This document shows, piece by piece, positions 9,027 to 15,638 of a stretch of 44,752 bases of DNA. The DNA lies in contig DAHUZZ010000015.1 of NCBI GenBank assembly GCA_027314915.1, forward strand, positions 1 through 44,752, read 5' to 3'. Source of the DNA: Thermoplasmata archaeon (GTDB lineage: Archaea; Thermoplasmatota; Thermoplasmata; Lutacidiplasmatales; UBA184). The position numbers and the translations under genes were made by a program. The first letter of the stretch is position 1; every line of letters begins with the position of its first letter. Below the pieces are notes generated by a model. It was not told the origin of the DNA. It was given only the letters and a program-made list of their open reading frames with translations, and ran no database searches.

Positions 9027-9110
9027 CCGAGGATCGCCCACCGACTCCCTCTCCGCGGGCACGACGCCGGCCCCCCTCACCGGGGGGGCCCTGGATCGGC
9101 GCGGGACGTC

Positions 9111-11501
9111 CTAGGGTCCGGCCGGGGGAGGAGCGCCGGCCTTCGGCCGGCGGGGCGGGCGGCGCCGCACGATCAGCACCGTGAGACCGATCACGATCGC
9201 CGCGGCGAGGAGAAGGAGGTAGGTGGTCGTGCCCAGGGGGCCTCCCCCGCCGGCCGGAGCGGGTGCCGGACAGGCGGGGACCGACGGCACCGAGACCGGG
9301 AGCACGGTGCTCGCCCGGGTCCCGGCACCGTCGGTCATCGTGAGCGTCACGTCGTGCGCGCCGGAAGCGTAGGTGTGCTGGACGGCGGCCCCGCTGGTCC
9401 CGGGGCTGCCGTCGCCGAAGCTCCAGGCGAAGGAGTACGGCGCCGTCCCTCCCACGACCGAGGCCGAGAGATTGTAGACCGGGGTGCCGCCGCAGGTCGG
9501 CACGTAGTAGGAGTCCACCCGGACCGCCACCGAGGGGGCGCCGGCCACCACGATCCTCCGGCTCGCGTTCGCCCACCGGCCGGCGGAGTCCTCGAGCGAG
9601 ACGTTCAGGAGGTAGGTACCGCCGCCGGCGTAGGTGTGCGTCGCGTTGGTCCCGCCGACGGTGATCGAGCCGTCGCCCCAGTCCCACACGAAGGCGTACG
9701 GCGCGGTGCCGCCCTGCGGGATCGCCAGCGCCCGCACGGCGTACGGCGCATCCCCGGCGAGACCGCTCACGGAGATCAGGAGCAGGGGGGGCGTGTTGAC
9801 GGTGAGATTCGCCCACGCGGTCGAGTTGCGGCCCGTGCTATCGGTGATCTCGACTTCGGCGGGGAAGGTCCCGACCCGCGAGGGCGTACAGTTGAGCTGC
9901 GGGAGATCGGCCGCCGCGCATCCCGGGGGAAGTTCGAGCCAATCGTAGGCGATCGGCGGGATCGCCCCGCCGGCCCGGGAGGCCACGATGGCGCTCATGC
10001 CGAGGTCGATCGCCGTCGGCGACCAGATCACCTGCGCGGAGAGCGACGCCAGCACGCGGACCAGGAAGGACCCCTCCACGGTCGCTCCGAGCGAGTCGGT
10101 GAGGGTCTCGTGGATCGTGTAGTTGCCGAGCCCGGTGAACACGCAGCGCATCCGCGGAAGGTCCTGGCTCGGACAGTAGGAGGGCAGTCCCGCGTACTGG
10201 TACCGATACTCGAGCGAGCCGCCCGTAGCGGCGATCGAGAGGGTGAGGAACGAACCCGGGGGAAGGATGGGCGGGAGGGTTCCGAACTGCGCCGCCAGGG
10301 GGGGTGGGGTGAAGCTCCAGACCCCGCTCGAATGGGTATTCGTCGTGCGGCTCGTGCCGTAGGTGCCGCCCACCAGGATCGCCTCCCCGAGGGAGGGGTC
10401 GAAGGCGATCGCGCCCCCCCCGAGCGGCCCGGGGTTCGGCCCCCCCGGGGGGATGGCGCTCACGTTGAGCCACGTCCCGTTCGAGAACGCCCAGGTGGAG
10501 TTGACCCCGACGAGGCAGCCCCCCGCCTGGCAGCCACCGTACTCGAGGAGGTACTGCTCGCTCGGAAGGTAGGTCATGGATTCGAGGTAGCCCGCGCGGG
10601 GGGCACGGGCAGGGTGGATCGGGGACCACGCGCCGCCCCGAAACGACCAGGTCGCGTTGTAGAAGGTACCGGAGGAGTCCCGGCCGCCGAACAGGATCGT
10701 CGCGTTCTCCATCGGGTCATAGACCATGCTCGCGCCGCGGAGGGCGGGCGGGCTCTGCGACGGGGTGAGCTTGGTCCAGCCGGCCCCGGGCGTGAGGGTC
10801 CACGTTTCGTTGGTGGTCCCGGTCCCGCAGGCCGAGGGAGCCCCCCCGAAGTAGACGCTGTAGTTGTCGTAGGCGTCGAACGCGCCGCTCCCGTACTGCA
10901 GCGGGCCCGGCCCGCCCGGGTAGCGGACGGTGAGGTTCGTCCACGTCCCGTTGAAGAGCCAGAGGTCCCCCAGGGAGTTGCCGTACGCGTCGCATCCCCC
11001 GTAGAGGAGGACGCCGCCGAAGTTGGGATCGTAGTGGACGTTGAAGTCCATGCCCCACCGGGCGGACGGGGGCGTGCCCGCGCTCGACGTGACGTTGCTC
11101 CAGGTCCCGTTGGCATCGTACAGCCAGGTCGAGTTCGTCACGGCCGTCCCGTATCCACCGAAAAGGACGAGCGCGTGGAGGACCGGGTCCCAGGCCATCC
11201 CCGCGTCGCCCACGTGCCCGGGCGATGGGGTGGAGGTGATGTTCGCCCAGCCGCCGAGTGGGGTCGCCGCGGGAGGGGCGGCGGTCGGCGCGGTGACCTC
11301 GGCCGGGGACATGGCCCGGACGGGCGCCCGGGGGGGCGGGAGCGGGGACGAGGGGGCGGGCGGGAACGTCCCCAAGCTCGGCGCGGCGGAAAGGACCAGG
11401 AAGCCCGCCACGGTGAGGAGCGCGACGGCCCGGCGCAACAGGACCGGGGCGGGCGCCCTCCGTCCGGCGACGCGCTCCCCGAAGTGGTCGGGCCGGCGCA
11501 T
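9111..11501 (-). CDS. Secreted membrane-anchored surface protein with Kelch-type and PKD repeats
   Basis: 796 residues from ATG 11501. A hydrophobic signal segment lies at about 20-42. Repeats ending in motifs such as LVLFGGYG, VLLYGGCDAYG and ILFGGRD alternate with NGTW elements, the pattern of Kelch-like beta-propeller blades. Two or more PKD domains follow (DWGDGSITVGG with THTYAGGGTY, and SFGDGSPGTS with QHTYASGAHD). One transmembrane helix and a short basic Arg/Pro tail end the protein. Many Asn-X-Ser/Thr sites suggest N-glycosylation. Topology is therefore extracellular with a C-terminal anchor, suited to adhesion or cell-surface structure. A minus-strand TATA-like GGATTAAGAG at 11525-11534, about 28 nt upstream, supports ATG 11501 over a longer in-frame start at 11546. 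The ligand is unknown. Confidence 0.8.
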   Translation of the reverse strand: MRRPDHFGERVAGRRAPAPVLLRRAVALLTVAGFLVLSAAPSLGTFPPAPSSPLPPPRAPVRAMSPAEVTAPTAAPPAATPLGGWANITSTPSPGHVGDAGMAWDPVLHALVLFGGYGTAVTNSTWLYDANGTWSNVTSSAGTPPSARWGMDFNVHYDPNFGGVLLYGGCDAYGNSLGDLWLFNGTWTNLTVRYPGGPGPLQYGSGAFDAYDNYSVYFGGAPSACGTGTTNETWTLTPGAGWTKLTPSQSPPALRGASMVYDPMENATILFGGRDSSGTFYNATWSFRGGAWSPIHPARAPRAGYLESMTYLPSEQYLLEYGGCQAGGCLVGVNSTWAFSNGTWLNVSAIPPGGPNPGPLGGGAIAFDPSLGEAILVGGTYGTSRTTNTHSSGVWSFTPPPLAAQFGTLPPILPPGSFLTLSIAATGGSLEYRYQYAGLPSYCPSQDLPRMRCVFTGLGNYTIHETLTDSLGATVEGSFLVRVLASLSAQVIWSPTAIDLGMSAIVASRAGGAIPPIAYDWLELPPGCAAADLPQLNCTPSRVGTFPAEVEITDSTGRNSTAWANLTVNTPPLLLISVSGLAGDAPYAVRALAIPQGGTAPYAFVWDWGDGSITVGGTNATHTYAGGGTYLLNVSLEDSAGRWANASRRIVVAGAPSVAVRVDSYYVPTCGGTPVYNLSASVVGGTAPYSFAWSFGDGSPGTSGAAVQHTYASGAHDVTLTMTDGAGTRASTVLPVSVPSVPACPAPAPAGGGGPLGTTTYLLLLAAAIVIGLTVLIVRRRPPRRPKAGAPPPAGP

Positions 11502-11561
11502 GCCCGGCGGACGACCCGGGGTTCCTCTTAATCCCTTGGACAACACGCCGCCGGGGCGGGT

Positions 11562-12335
11562 TTACGGCGGCGGGACCGGGGCCGCGGGCGGGGGAGGGCG
11601 CCGGCGGCGGGCCAGCACGTAGACGACGGCCAGGGTGGCCACGAAGGCCGCTCCCGCCCCGAGCCCCAGGAGCACCCAGGGGGAGAGCCCGGAGCTGGGG
11701 CTTCCCACCGATCGGTGTACCGTGAGCGAGCCCGCGCCGGTGAACCCCAGATGATCCCGGGCGGTCACGGAGAGGTCCACGGTGCCGCTTCCACCGGGGG
11801 GGATCACGAGCCGGCTCAGGTTCGTGAACCCCGACGGGGCCCCGGGCGCCTCCCAGAGGTAGCGGTAGGGCGGGGTCCCGCCGCGCGCCTCGGCCGAGAC
11901 GGTGAACCCCCCGTCGGCGGTGCCGTTGCCGACCGCGAGGCTCACGGTCACCGGCGAAGGGCCGGTGACGGAGAGGAGGGTGCGCTGGGAGGTCGAGTCG
12001 CCGTGGGAATCGTTCAGGACGACGACGAGGGTGTAGATCCCGTCGCCCAGCGGCCGCAGGTCGAGGCGCGAGCTACTTCCCGTGGGGTAGGAGACGTTCG
12101 AGGTGACGGGGGTGGTGTTCACGAGCCAGGTGAAGTGGTACGGCGGCCATCCGCCGGTCCCGTTCGCCCAGAGCGCGGCCGGGGCGCCGAGCAGGATCGC
12201 CCCGGAACCGGAGAGCGAGAGGTTCAGCGGCGGCGGGGAGAGGGCCCCCGGGCGGAGGGCCGGGGCGGCGCCCGCGGCCGCGCCGGAGAGGAGGAGCGCG
12301 CCGGCGAGGAGGATCCCCAGCACGATCGCGCGCAT
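11562..12335 (-). CDS. Secreted single-anchor surface protein with Ig/PKD-like domains
   Basis: 257 residues from ATG 12335. The first 24 residues form a signal peptide (hydrophobic, alanine-rich). Two beta-sandwich repeats follow, each containing GGWPPYHFTW or GGTPPYRYLW, a sequence typical of PKD/SoxY-like immunoglobulin folds in archaeal surface proteins. A C-terminal helix (about 222-245) and an RRRR-Pro tail anchor it. Asn-X-Ser/Thr sites are frequent. It follows the same strand and architecture as the larger Kelch/PKD protein that starts 60 nt beyond its stop, so the two may work together at the cell surface. The start was chosen at the signal peptide; upstream in-frame residues do not look like protein. 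Function unknown. Confidence 0.7.
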   Translation of the reverse strand: MRAIVLGILLAGALLLSGAAAGAAPALRPGALSPPPLNLSLSGSGAILLGAPAALWANGTGGWPPYHFTWLVNTTPVTSNVSYPTGSSSRLDLRPLGDGIYTLVVVLNDSHGDSTSQRTLLSVTGPSPVTVSLAVGNGTADGGFTVSAEARGGTPPYRYLWEAPGAPSGFTNLSRLVIPPGGSGTVDLSVTARDHLGFTGAGSLTVHRSVGSPSSGLSPWVLLGLGAGAAFVATLAVVYVLARRRRPPPPAAPVPPP

Positions 12336-12443
12336 CGCCGGCCCCGTGGGGGCACGCCGCACCGGGGAAAAACGGCTCGGTCCCGGGGCCGGAAAACGCG
12401 GTGCGCACGTTGCAGCATGGATGCGCATGGTCCATCGCTGAAT

Positions 12444-12486
12444 TGATATACTGCCATTTCCTTCAATCTGCTTGCGTCGAGGGTGG
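12444..12486 (+). promoter_or_regulatory. Promoter and SD of the ComA-HTH gene
   Basis: An AT-rich AATTGATATA element ends at 12450, about 40 nt before ATG 12490 and standing out from the GC-rich background. GAGGGTGG at 12479-12486 fits a Shine-Dalgarno site four bases before the ATG. Together they favour 12490 over the in-frame GTG-type start at 12472. Confidence 0.5.
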
Positions 12487-12489
12487 ACC

Positions 12490-13488
12490 ATGGCAACTTC
12501 TGCGCTCAAGCGACCGAATCCGGCCTTCTTTCCGTCGGAAGGCGCGAGCGTGGTCCGCCCCCGCTCCGTGGGGGTCACCCACGTGCTCGACCGGCTCCAG
12601 CCGAGCAGCCTGGACGAGATCCGGCCGCTCGCGCCGTACATCGACATCGTGAAGCTGGGCTGGGGGCTCCCGCTGCTGCTCCCCCGCGACCGGCTCAAGG
12701 AGCGGATCCGGTTCTACCACGACATCGGGGTCGAGGTCTCCACGGGCGGCACGCTCCTCGAGTACTCCGTGGTCCGGGACCGGACCACCGCCTTCCTGGA
12801 CGAGGCCCGAGAATTGGGATTCGACCTGGTGGAGATCTCCGACGGGATCATCGACCTGGGCCGGCCCCAGATCGAGCGGCTCAGCCGGGAGGTCGCCCGG
12901 CGCGGCATCGACTTCCTCATCGAGGTCGGGAAGAAGAACCCCCAGAACCAGCTCTCGCTCCGGGAGACGCTCGACCGGATCGACCATGCGCGGGGGCTCA
13001 AGCCCCGGAAGGTCATCCTCGAGAGCCGGGAGTCCGGCCGGGGCGTCGGGATCTACGACGGGGAGGGGAACATCAAGTGGGACTGGGTCCGGGCCATCAT
13101 CGCCGACCACCCGCTCGAGGAGATCCTCTTCGAGGCGCCGCAGGAGTCGCAGCAGATCGCCCTCCTGATGGAGCTCGGGCGCGAGACCAACCTCGGCAAC
13201 GTCGCCCCCTCCTCCGTGGCCCCGCTCGCCTCCGAGCGGATGGGGCTCCGCGGCGACACCTTCGGGGCGATGCGCAGTTCGCGCAGCGTGAAGGGTCCGC
13301 CCGCGACCAAGTTCCTCTACTTCCTGCTCGAGACGCACCGCGGGCTCGACCAGAGCGAGCTCGTGCGCCTCTCGCGGCTCCCGCGGCGGACGGTGCAGAG
13401 CGCCCTCGTCGAGCTGAGGAAGCAGGGGCTCGTCCGCGAAGGGGTCTCCCTCATCGACTCCCGACGGCGGGAGTACCGGCTCGCCTAG
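12490..13488 (+). CDS. comA: Phosphosulfolactate synthase (ComA) fused to a C-terminal winged helix-turn-helix
   Basis: 332 residues. Residues about 25-260 match the ComA TIM-barrel, which adds sulfite to phosphoenolpyruvate to give phosphosulfolactate, the first step of coenzyme M synthesis. Typical pieces are DIVKLGWG (52-59), STGGTLLEY (84-92), GFDLVEISDGI (110-120), FLIEVGKK (142-149), LESRESG (177-183), EAPQ and GLRGDTFG near 252-259, where ComA proteins normally end. Residues about 270-330 form an added winged helix-turn-helix (LDQSELVRLSRLPRRTVQSA then a basic wing), like MarR/TrmB-type DNA-binding domains. No other coenzyme M gene lies in the window. Plant and bacterial homologues of ComA have other roles, so the substrate is not certain. 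The fused domain suggests a regulator or DNA-linked enzyme. Confidence 0.8.
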   Translation: MATSALKRPNPAFFPSEGASVVRPRSVGVTHVLDRLQPSSLDEIRPLAPYIDIVKLGWGLPLLLPRDRLKERIRFYHDIGVEVSTGGTLLEYSVVRDRTTAFLDEARELGFDLVEISDGIIDLGRPQIERLSREVARRGIDFLIEVGKKNPQNQLSLRETLDRIDHARGLKPRKVILESRESGRGVGIYDGEGNIKWDWVRAIIADHPLEEILFEAPQESQQIALLMELGRETNLGNVAPSSVAPLASERMGLRGDTFGAMRSSRSVKGPPATKFLYFLLETHRGLDQSELVRLSRLPRRTVQSALVELRKQGLVREGVSLIDSRRREYRLA

Positions 13489-13525
13489 TCCGCCCGCCCC
13501 CGGAGGCGGTCGGAGCCGCCGGCGG

Positions 13526-14227
13526 TCAGAACCCGGAGAGCAGGTCCCGGAGCACCGTGCGCGGGTCCGGGGCGGTGGCCACGGCGCTCGCGACGAGCAC
13601 GCCTTCGGCGCCGAGCCGGAGCGCGACCGCGACGTCGGACCCGTTCTGGATGCCCGCGCCGCAGAGGACGTGCGTTCGCGGGGAGCGGGCCCGCACCGCC
13701 TCGACCGTCCGCACGATCACCTCGGGCCGGGCGGTCGAGACCGAGACCTTGCCCCCGATGAGCTCGGGCGGCTCGATGGCGAGGTAGGGCACGGTGAGCC
13801 CCGCGAGGTCGCCCGCGCGCCGGACCGAGCCGGCGCAGAGCACCGGGGTGAGGTGGGCCGCGGCGAGGACCGGGAGCGTCGACCGGATCTGGCTCCGGCC
13901 CAGCGGGTGCTCGGAGTGGTTGAGGAGGGACCCGCGACCACCCGCGGCCCGCACCGCCTCCGGGACCAGGAACCCCGTCCGCGCCCCGGCGGCGAGGGGG
14001 TCGGTGTGCTGGGCGAGCACGGGGACCGCGAGGCGGGCGGCGCACGCGGCGAGGTCCGGCGCGGAGGGGGCCAGGGCGGCGGCGACGCCGGCGCGGCGGG
14101 CCTCCGCCTCCAGGATCCGCCCGAGGCGGAGCGCTCCCGTCCCGACGGCCGGAGGGTAGGCCTTCAGGTTGAGGAGGAAGAGGGGCGCCCCGAGCGGCGC
14201 GTCCTCAGTGCGACGGGGGGGTCGCAC
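13526..14227 (-). CDS. tpiA: Triosephosphate isomerase, archaeal type
   Basis: 233 residues, the short length typical of archaeal enzymes (bacterial ones are near 250). It interconverts glyceraldehyde-3-phosphate and dihydroxyacetone phosphate in glycolysis and gluconeogenesis. Catalytic residues are visible: Asn20 and Lys22 in LLNLKAYP, His104 in LLNHSEHP and Glu152 in AIEPPELIGG. The phosphate-binding glycines are in GAGIQNG near 205 and LGAEGVLVAS near 219. GTG 14227 overlaps the preceding 70-residue gene by 23 nt, suggesting translational coupling; no later start would keep the first strand. It converges on comA. Alternative identity is unlikely. Confidence 0.9.
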   Translation of the reverse strand: MRPPRRTEDAPLGAPLFLLNLKAYPPAVGTGALRLGRILEAEARRAGVAAALAPSAPDLAACAARLAVPVLAQHTDPLAAGARTGFLVPEAVRAAGGRGSLLNHSEHPLGRSQIRSTLPVLAAAHLTPVLCAGSVRRAGDLAGLTVPYLAIEPPELIGGKVSVSTARPEVIVRTVEAVRARSPRTHVLCGAGIQNGSDVAVALRLGAEGVLVASAVATAPDPRTVLRDLLSGF

Positions 14228-14417
14228 GGGCCCGCTTGGGGAGCGAACAGATGGCGTACTCGTCCCCGTCCCAGAAGACCTCGCGATCCGGGTGCTTTCG
14301 TTGCAGCTCCGGGATCTTGGCCAGCACGTCCGCCAACGTCATGGTTTCGTCGTTGGGGTCGATGCGGAGATGGACGAGCTTCTTCCCCTTCTGTGATGCT
14401 GCTCCGACATCCGCCAT
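14205..14417 (-). CDS. Small conserved-looking protein of unknown function, upstream of tpiA
   Basis: 70 residues from ATG 14417. The sequence begins with a short polar lead, then KKLVHLRIDP, a helix LADVLAKIPELQRKHP, and a strand-like REVFWDGDEYAICSLP, which suggests a small alpha/beta fold. No known motif is recognised. The reading frame has strong GC at third positions, as real genes here do. Its 3' end overlaps the tpiA start by 23 nt, so the two are probably co-translated. A minus-strand TATA-like ATTCAATAGG at 14451-14460 lies about 38 nt upstream. A longer start at 14438 is possible but would overlap the promoter spacing. Confidence 0.6.
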   Translation of the reverse strand: MADVGAASQKGKKLVHLRIDPNDETMTLADVLAKIPELQRKHPDREVFWDGDEYAICSLPKRARATPPSH

Positions 14418-14450
14418 GCGGTCCGCTGGTCGGGGCACTACCGGGGGGCG

Positions 14451-14494
14451 CCTATTGAATCTTTGCTGGGCGTTCCCTGCCGGTGGTTATTTAG
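14451..14494. promoter_or_regulatory. Back-to-back promoters of the 70-aa gene (-) and the 91-aa gene (+)
   Basis: An AT-rich ATTCAATAGG (minus orientation) at 14451-14460 and TTATTTAG (plus) at 14487-14494 flank a short GC-rich spacer. The plus box is centred about 30 nt before ATG 14521, the spacing of a leaderless archaeal promoter. Confidence 0.5.
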
Positions 14495-14520
14495 CACGAC
14501 CGCACCTCGGTGCCGTCGGC

Positions 14521-14796
14521 ATGGAGGACCGGAAGGAACTCGAACGGGTCGTCATCGGCCAGACCGTGGTGCGCGTGAACAAGGACCTGTCGGTCATGAA
14601 CCCGAACCTGGCCGAGGGTTCCACCGGGCTGGTCGTGGGCAAGATCGCGAACTACACGCTCAAGGTCGCCTTCCCCCGCGTCACGGTCGGGGTCAGCTGG
14701 CGGGATCTCGACGTGGTGCCCGGTCGGACCGGCATGCCGACCGAGTCGGAGCAGCCCAAGCTGATCCCGAAGCCCCGCACGATGGGCGAAGAGTAG
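14521..14796 (+). CDS. Small protein of unknown function, possible beta-barrel
   Basis: 91 residues from ATG 14521, selected by the TATA box about 30 nt upstream. The central part alternates short strands and turns (VVIGQTVVRVN, STGLVVGKIANYTLKVAFP, VTVGVSWRDLDVVP), reminiscent of small SH3/KOW-like barrels used for nucleic-acid or protein binding, but no signature is definite. The C-terminal 20 residues are polar and Pro/Lys-rich. It is divergent from the tpiA transcript and converges on the Rieske gene with 6 nt between stops. Function unknown; the barrel idea is inference from the strand pattern. Confidence 0.6.
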   Translation: MEDRKELERVVIGQTVVRVNKDLSVMNPNLAEGSTGLVVGKIANYTLKVAFPRVTVGVSWRDLDVVPGRTGMPTESEQPKLIPKPRTMGEE

Positions 14797-14802
14797 CGGC
14801 CC

Positions 14803-15144
14803 TTACCGCTCCTCCAGGACGAGGGTCGTCCCCTCCATCCGCGCCCCGAACGCTCGGACGGGACGGGTCGCGGGCCCGCGCTCCACCTGGCCGGTCGCGA
14901 GGGCGAAGACGGACCCGTGCCACGGGCAGGTCACCGAGGCCCCCGAGACCTCCCCTTCGTCGAGCGGGCCGCCCTGGTGCGTGCACCGCGATTCCAGCGC
15001 GTACAGGTGCCCGTCGTGGTTGTACACGGCGACCGAGATGCCGTCGACGTCCACGCGGATCGGCTCGCCCGGGGGCGGCTCCGTGAAGGCGTCGAGGCGG
15101 TGCACTCCGCCCGGGCGGGGGAGGGAGGGTCCCGCCATGGTCAT
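14803..15144 (-). CDS. Rieske [2Fe-2S] ferredoxin
   Basis: 113-residue soluble Rieske protein. The two cluster-binding boxes are present: CTHQGGPL (Cys54, His56) and CPWHGSVF (Cys73, His76), separated by the usual short loop. The length and lack of a membrane helix fit stand-alone Rieske-type ferredoxins that pass electrons to oxygenases or nitrite-reductase-like enzymes, not the bc1-complex subunit. ATG 15144 is the longest start and ATG 15138 is equally possible. No oxygenase partner is encoded next to it, so its redox partner is unknown. Family call is firm. Confidence 0.88.
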   Translation of the reverse strand: MTMAGPSLPRPGGVHRLDAFTEPPPGEPIRVDVDGISVAVYNHDGHLYALESRCTHQGGPLDEGEVSGASVTCPWHGSVFALATGQVERGPATRPVRAFGARMEGTTLVLEER

Positions 15145-15638
15145 CCCCCCACGCGCGCAGCGTTCACGTAGTGCAGGACGGCCAGGTCGGTCCCCCGCCG
15201 GCGGTCCGGCGTCCGACGTGGGTTCGGCATGGGCCGCGAAGGTACCCCGGCGCGGATGAGGGGGCCGGATGCGATCGGAAACCTTCTGGCGGCCTCCGGA
15301 GGTCCCGCGGGGGTTCTCCCGGCGGATCCCGTGGTCCGAGAACTTCCGGAGGGGGTCAGCCGCGCGTCGACCGGCAGGCTCTCACGGGGCCCCTCAGCTC
15401 GCCCATCATTCGTCCTTGCGATTGCTCCGCTGGTTCTGATGTCATCATTGGGGCGAGGACCGGGACTCCCTGCGGTCGCATCTAGTCTTCCGTCGCCGTA
15501 CCGCCCTAGGCACGGCCCGGGACCGACCGGTCCGGGGGCCGAATCGGGACCGCCCGCACTCCGTCCGAAGCTCCGCCTTCCCCGACGCGGGGGGCGCCGA
15601 AACCTTTTCCTTCCGACGGGGGTCGTCCGGCGGAGACG
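15145..15638. other. 494-bp gap between the Rieske gene and thrS
   Basis: No convincing protein gene is seen. The right end holds a weak TATA-like CCTTTTCC near 15604, about 35 nt before the thrS ATG. The middle (about 15400-15450) is clearly richer in A+T than its surroundings and contains two ATGATG motifs on the minus strand, described separately as a possible box C/D RNA. A 29-codon minus-strand frame (15141-15230) touches the Rieske start but has no independent support. Confidence 0.5.
15386..15454 (-). ncRNA. Candidate box C/D-type guide RNA
   Basis: On the minus strand a perfect box C (ATGATGA, 15448-15442) and a box D (CTGA, 15397-15394) are 55 nt apart end to end, the usual archaeal sRNA size. 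They are flanked by a GCCCC/GGGGC terminal stem (15454-15450 with 15393-15389). A second ATGATGG (a C'-like box) is present but lies only about five bases before box D, too close for a normal guide, and no clear D' box is seen. The stretch is A+T-richer than its surroundings and lies in a non-coding gap. Evidence is suggestive only. Confidence 0.25.

Noticed and set aside
15141-15230. 29-codon minus-strand frame whose TGA overlaps the Rieske ATG as ATGA
   Set aside because: Overlap looks like coupling, but the peptide has no motif, promoter or SD, and the length is too short to judge.
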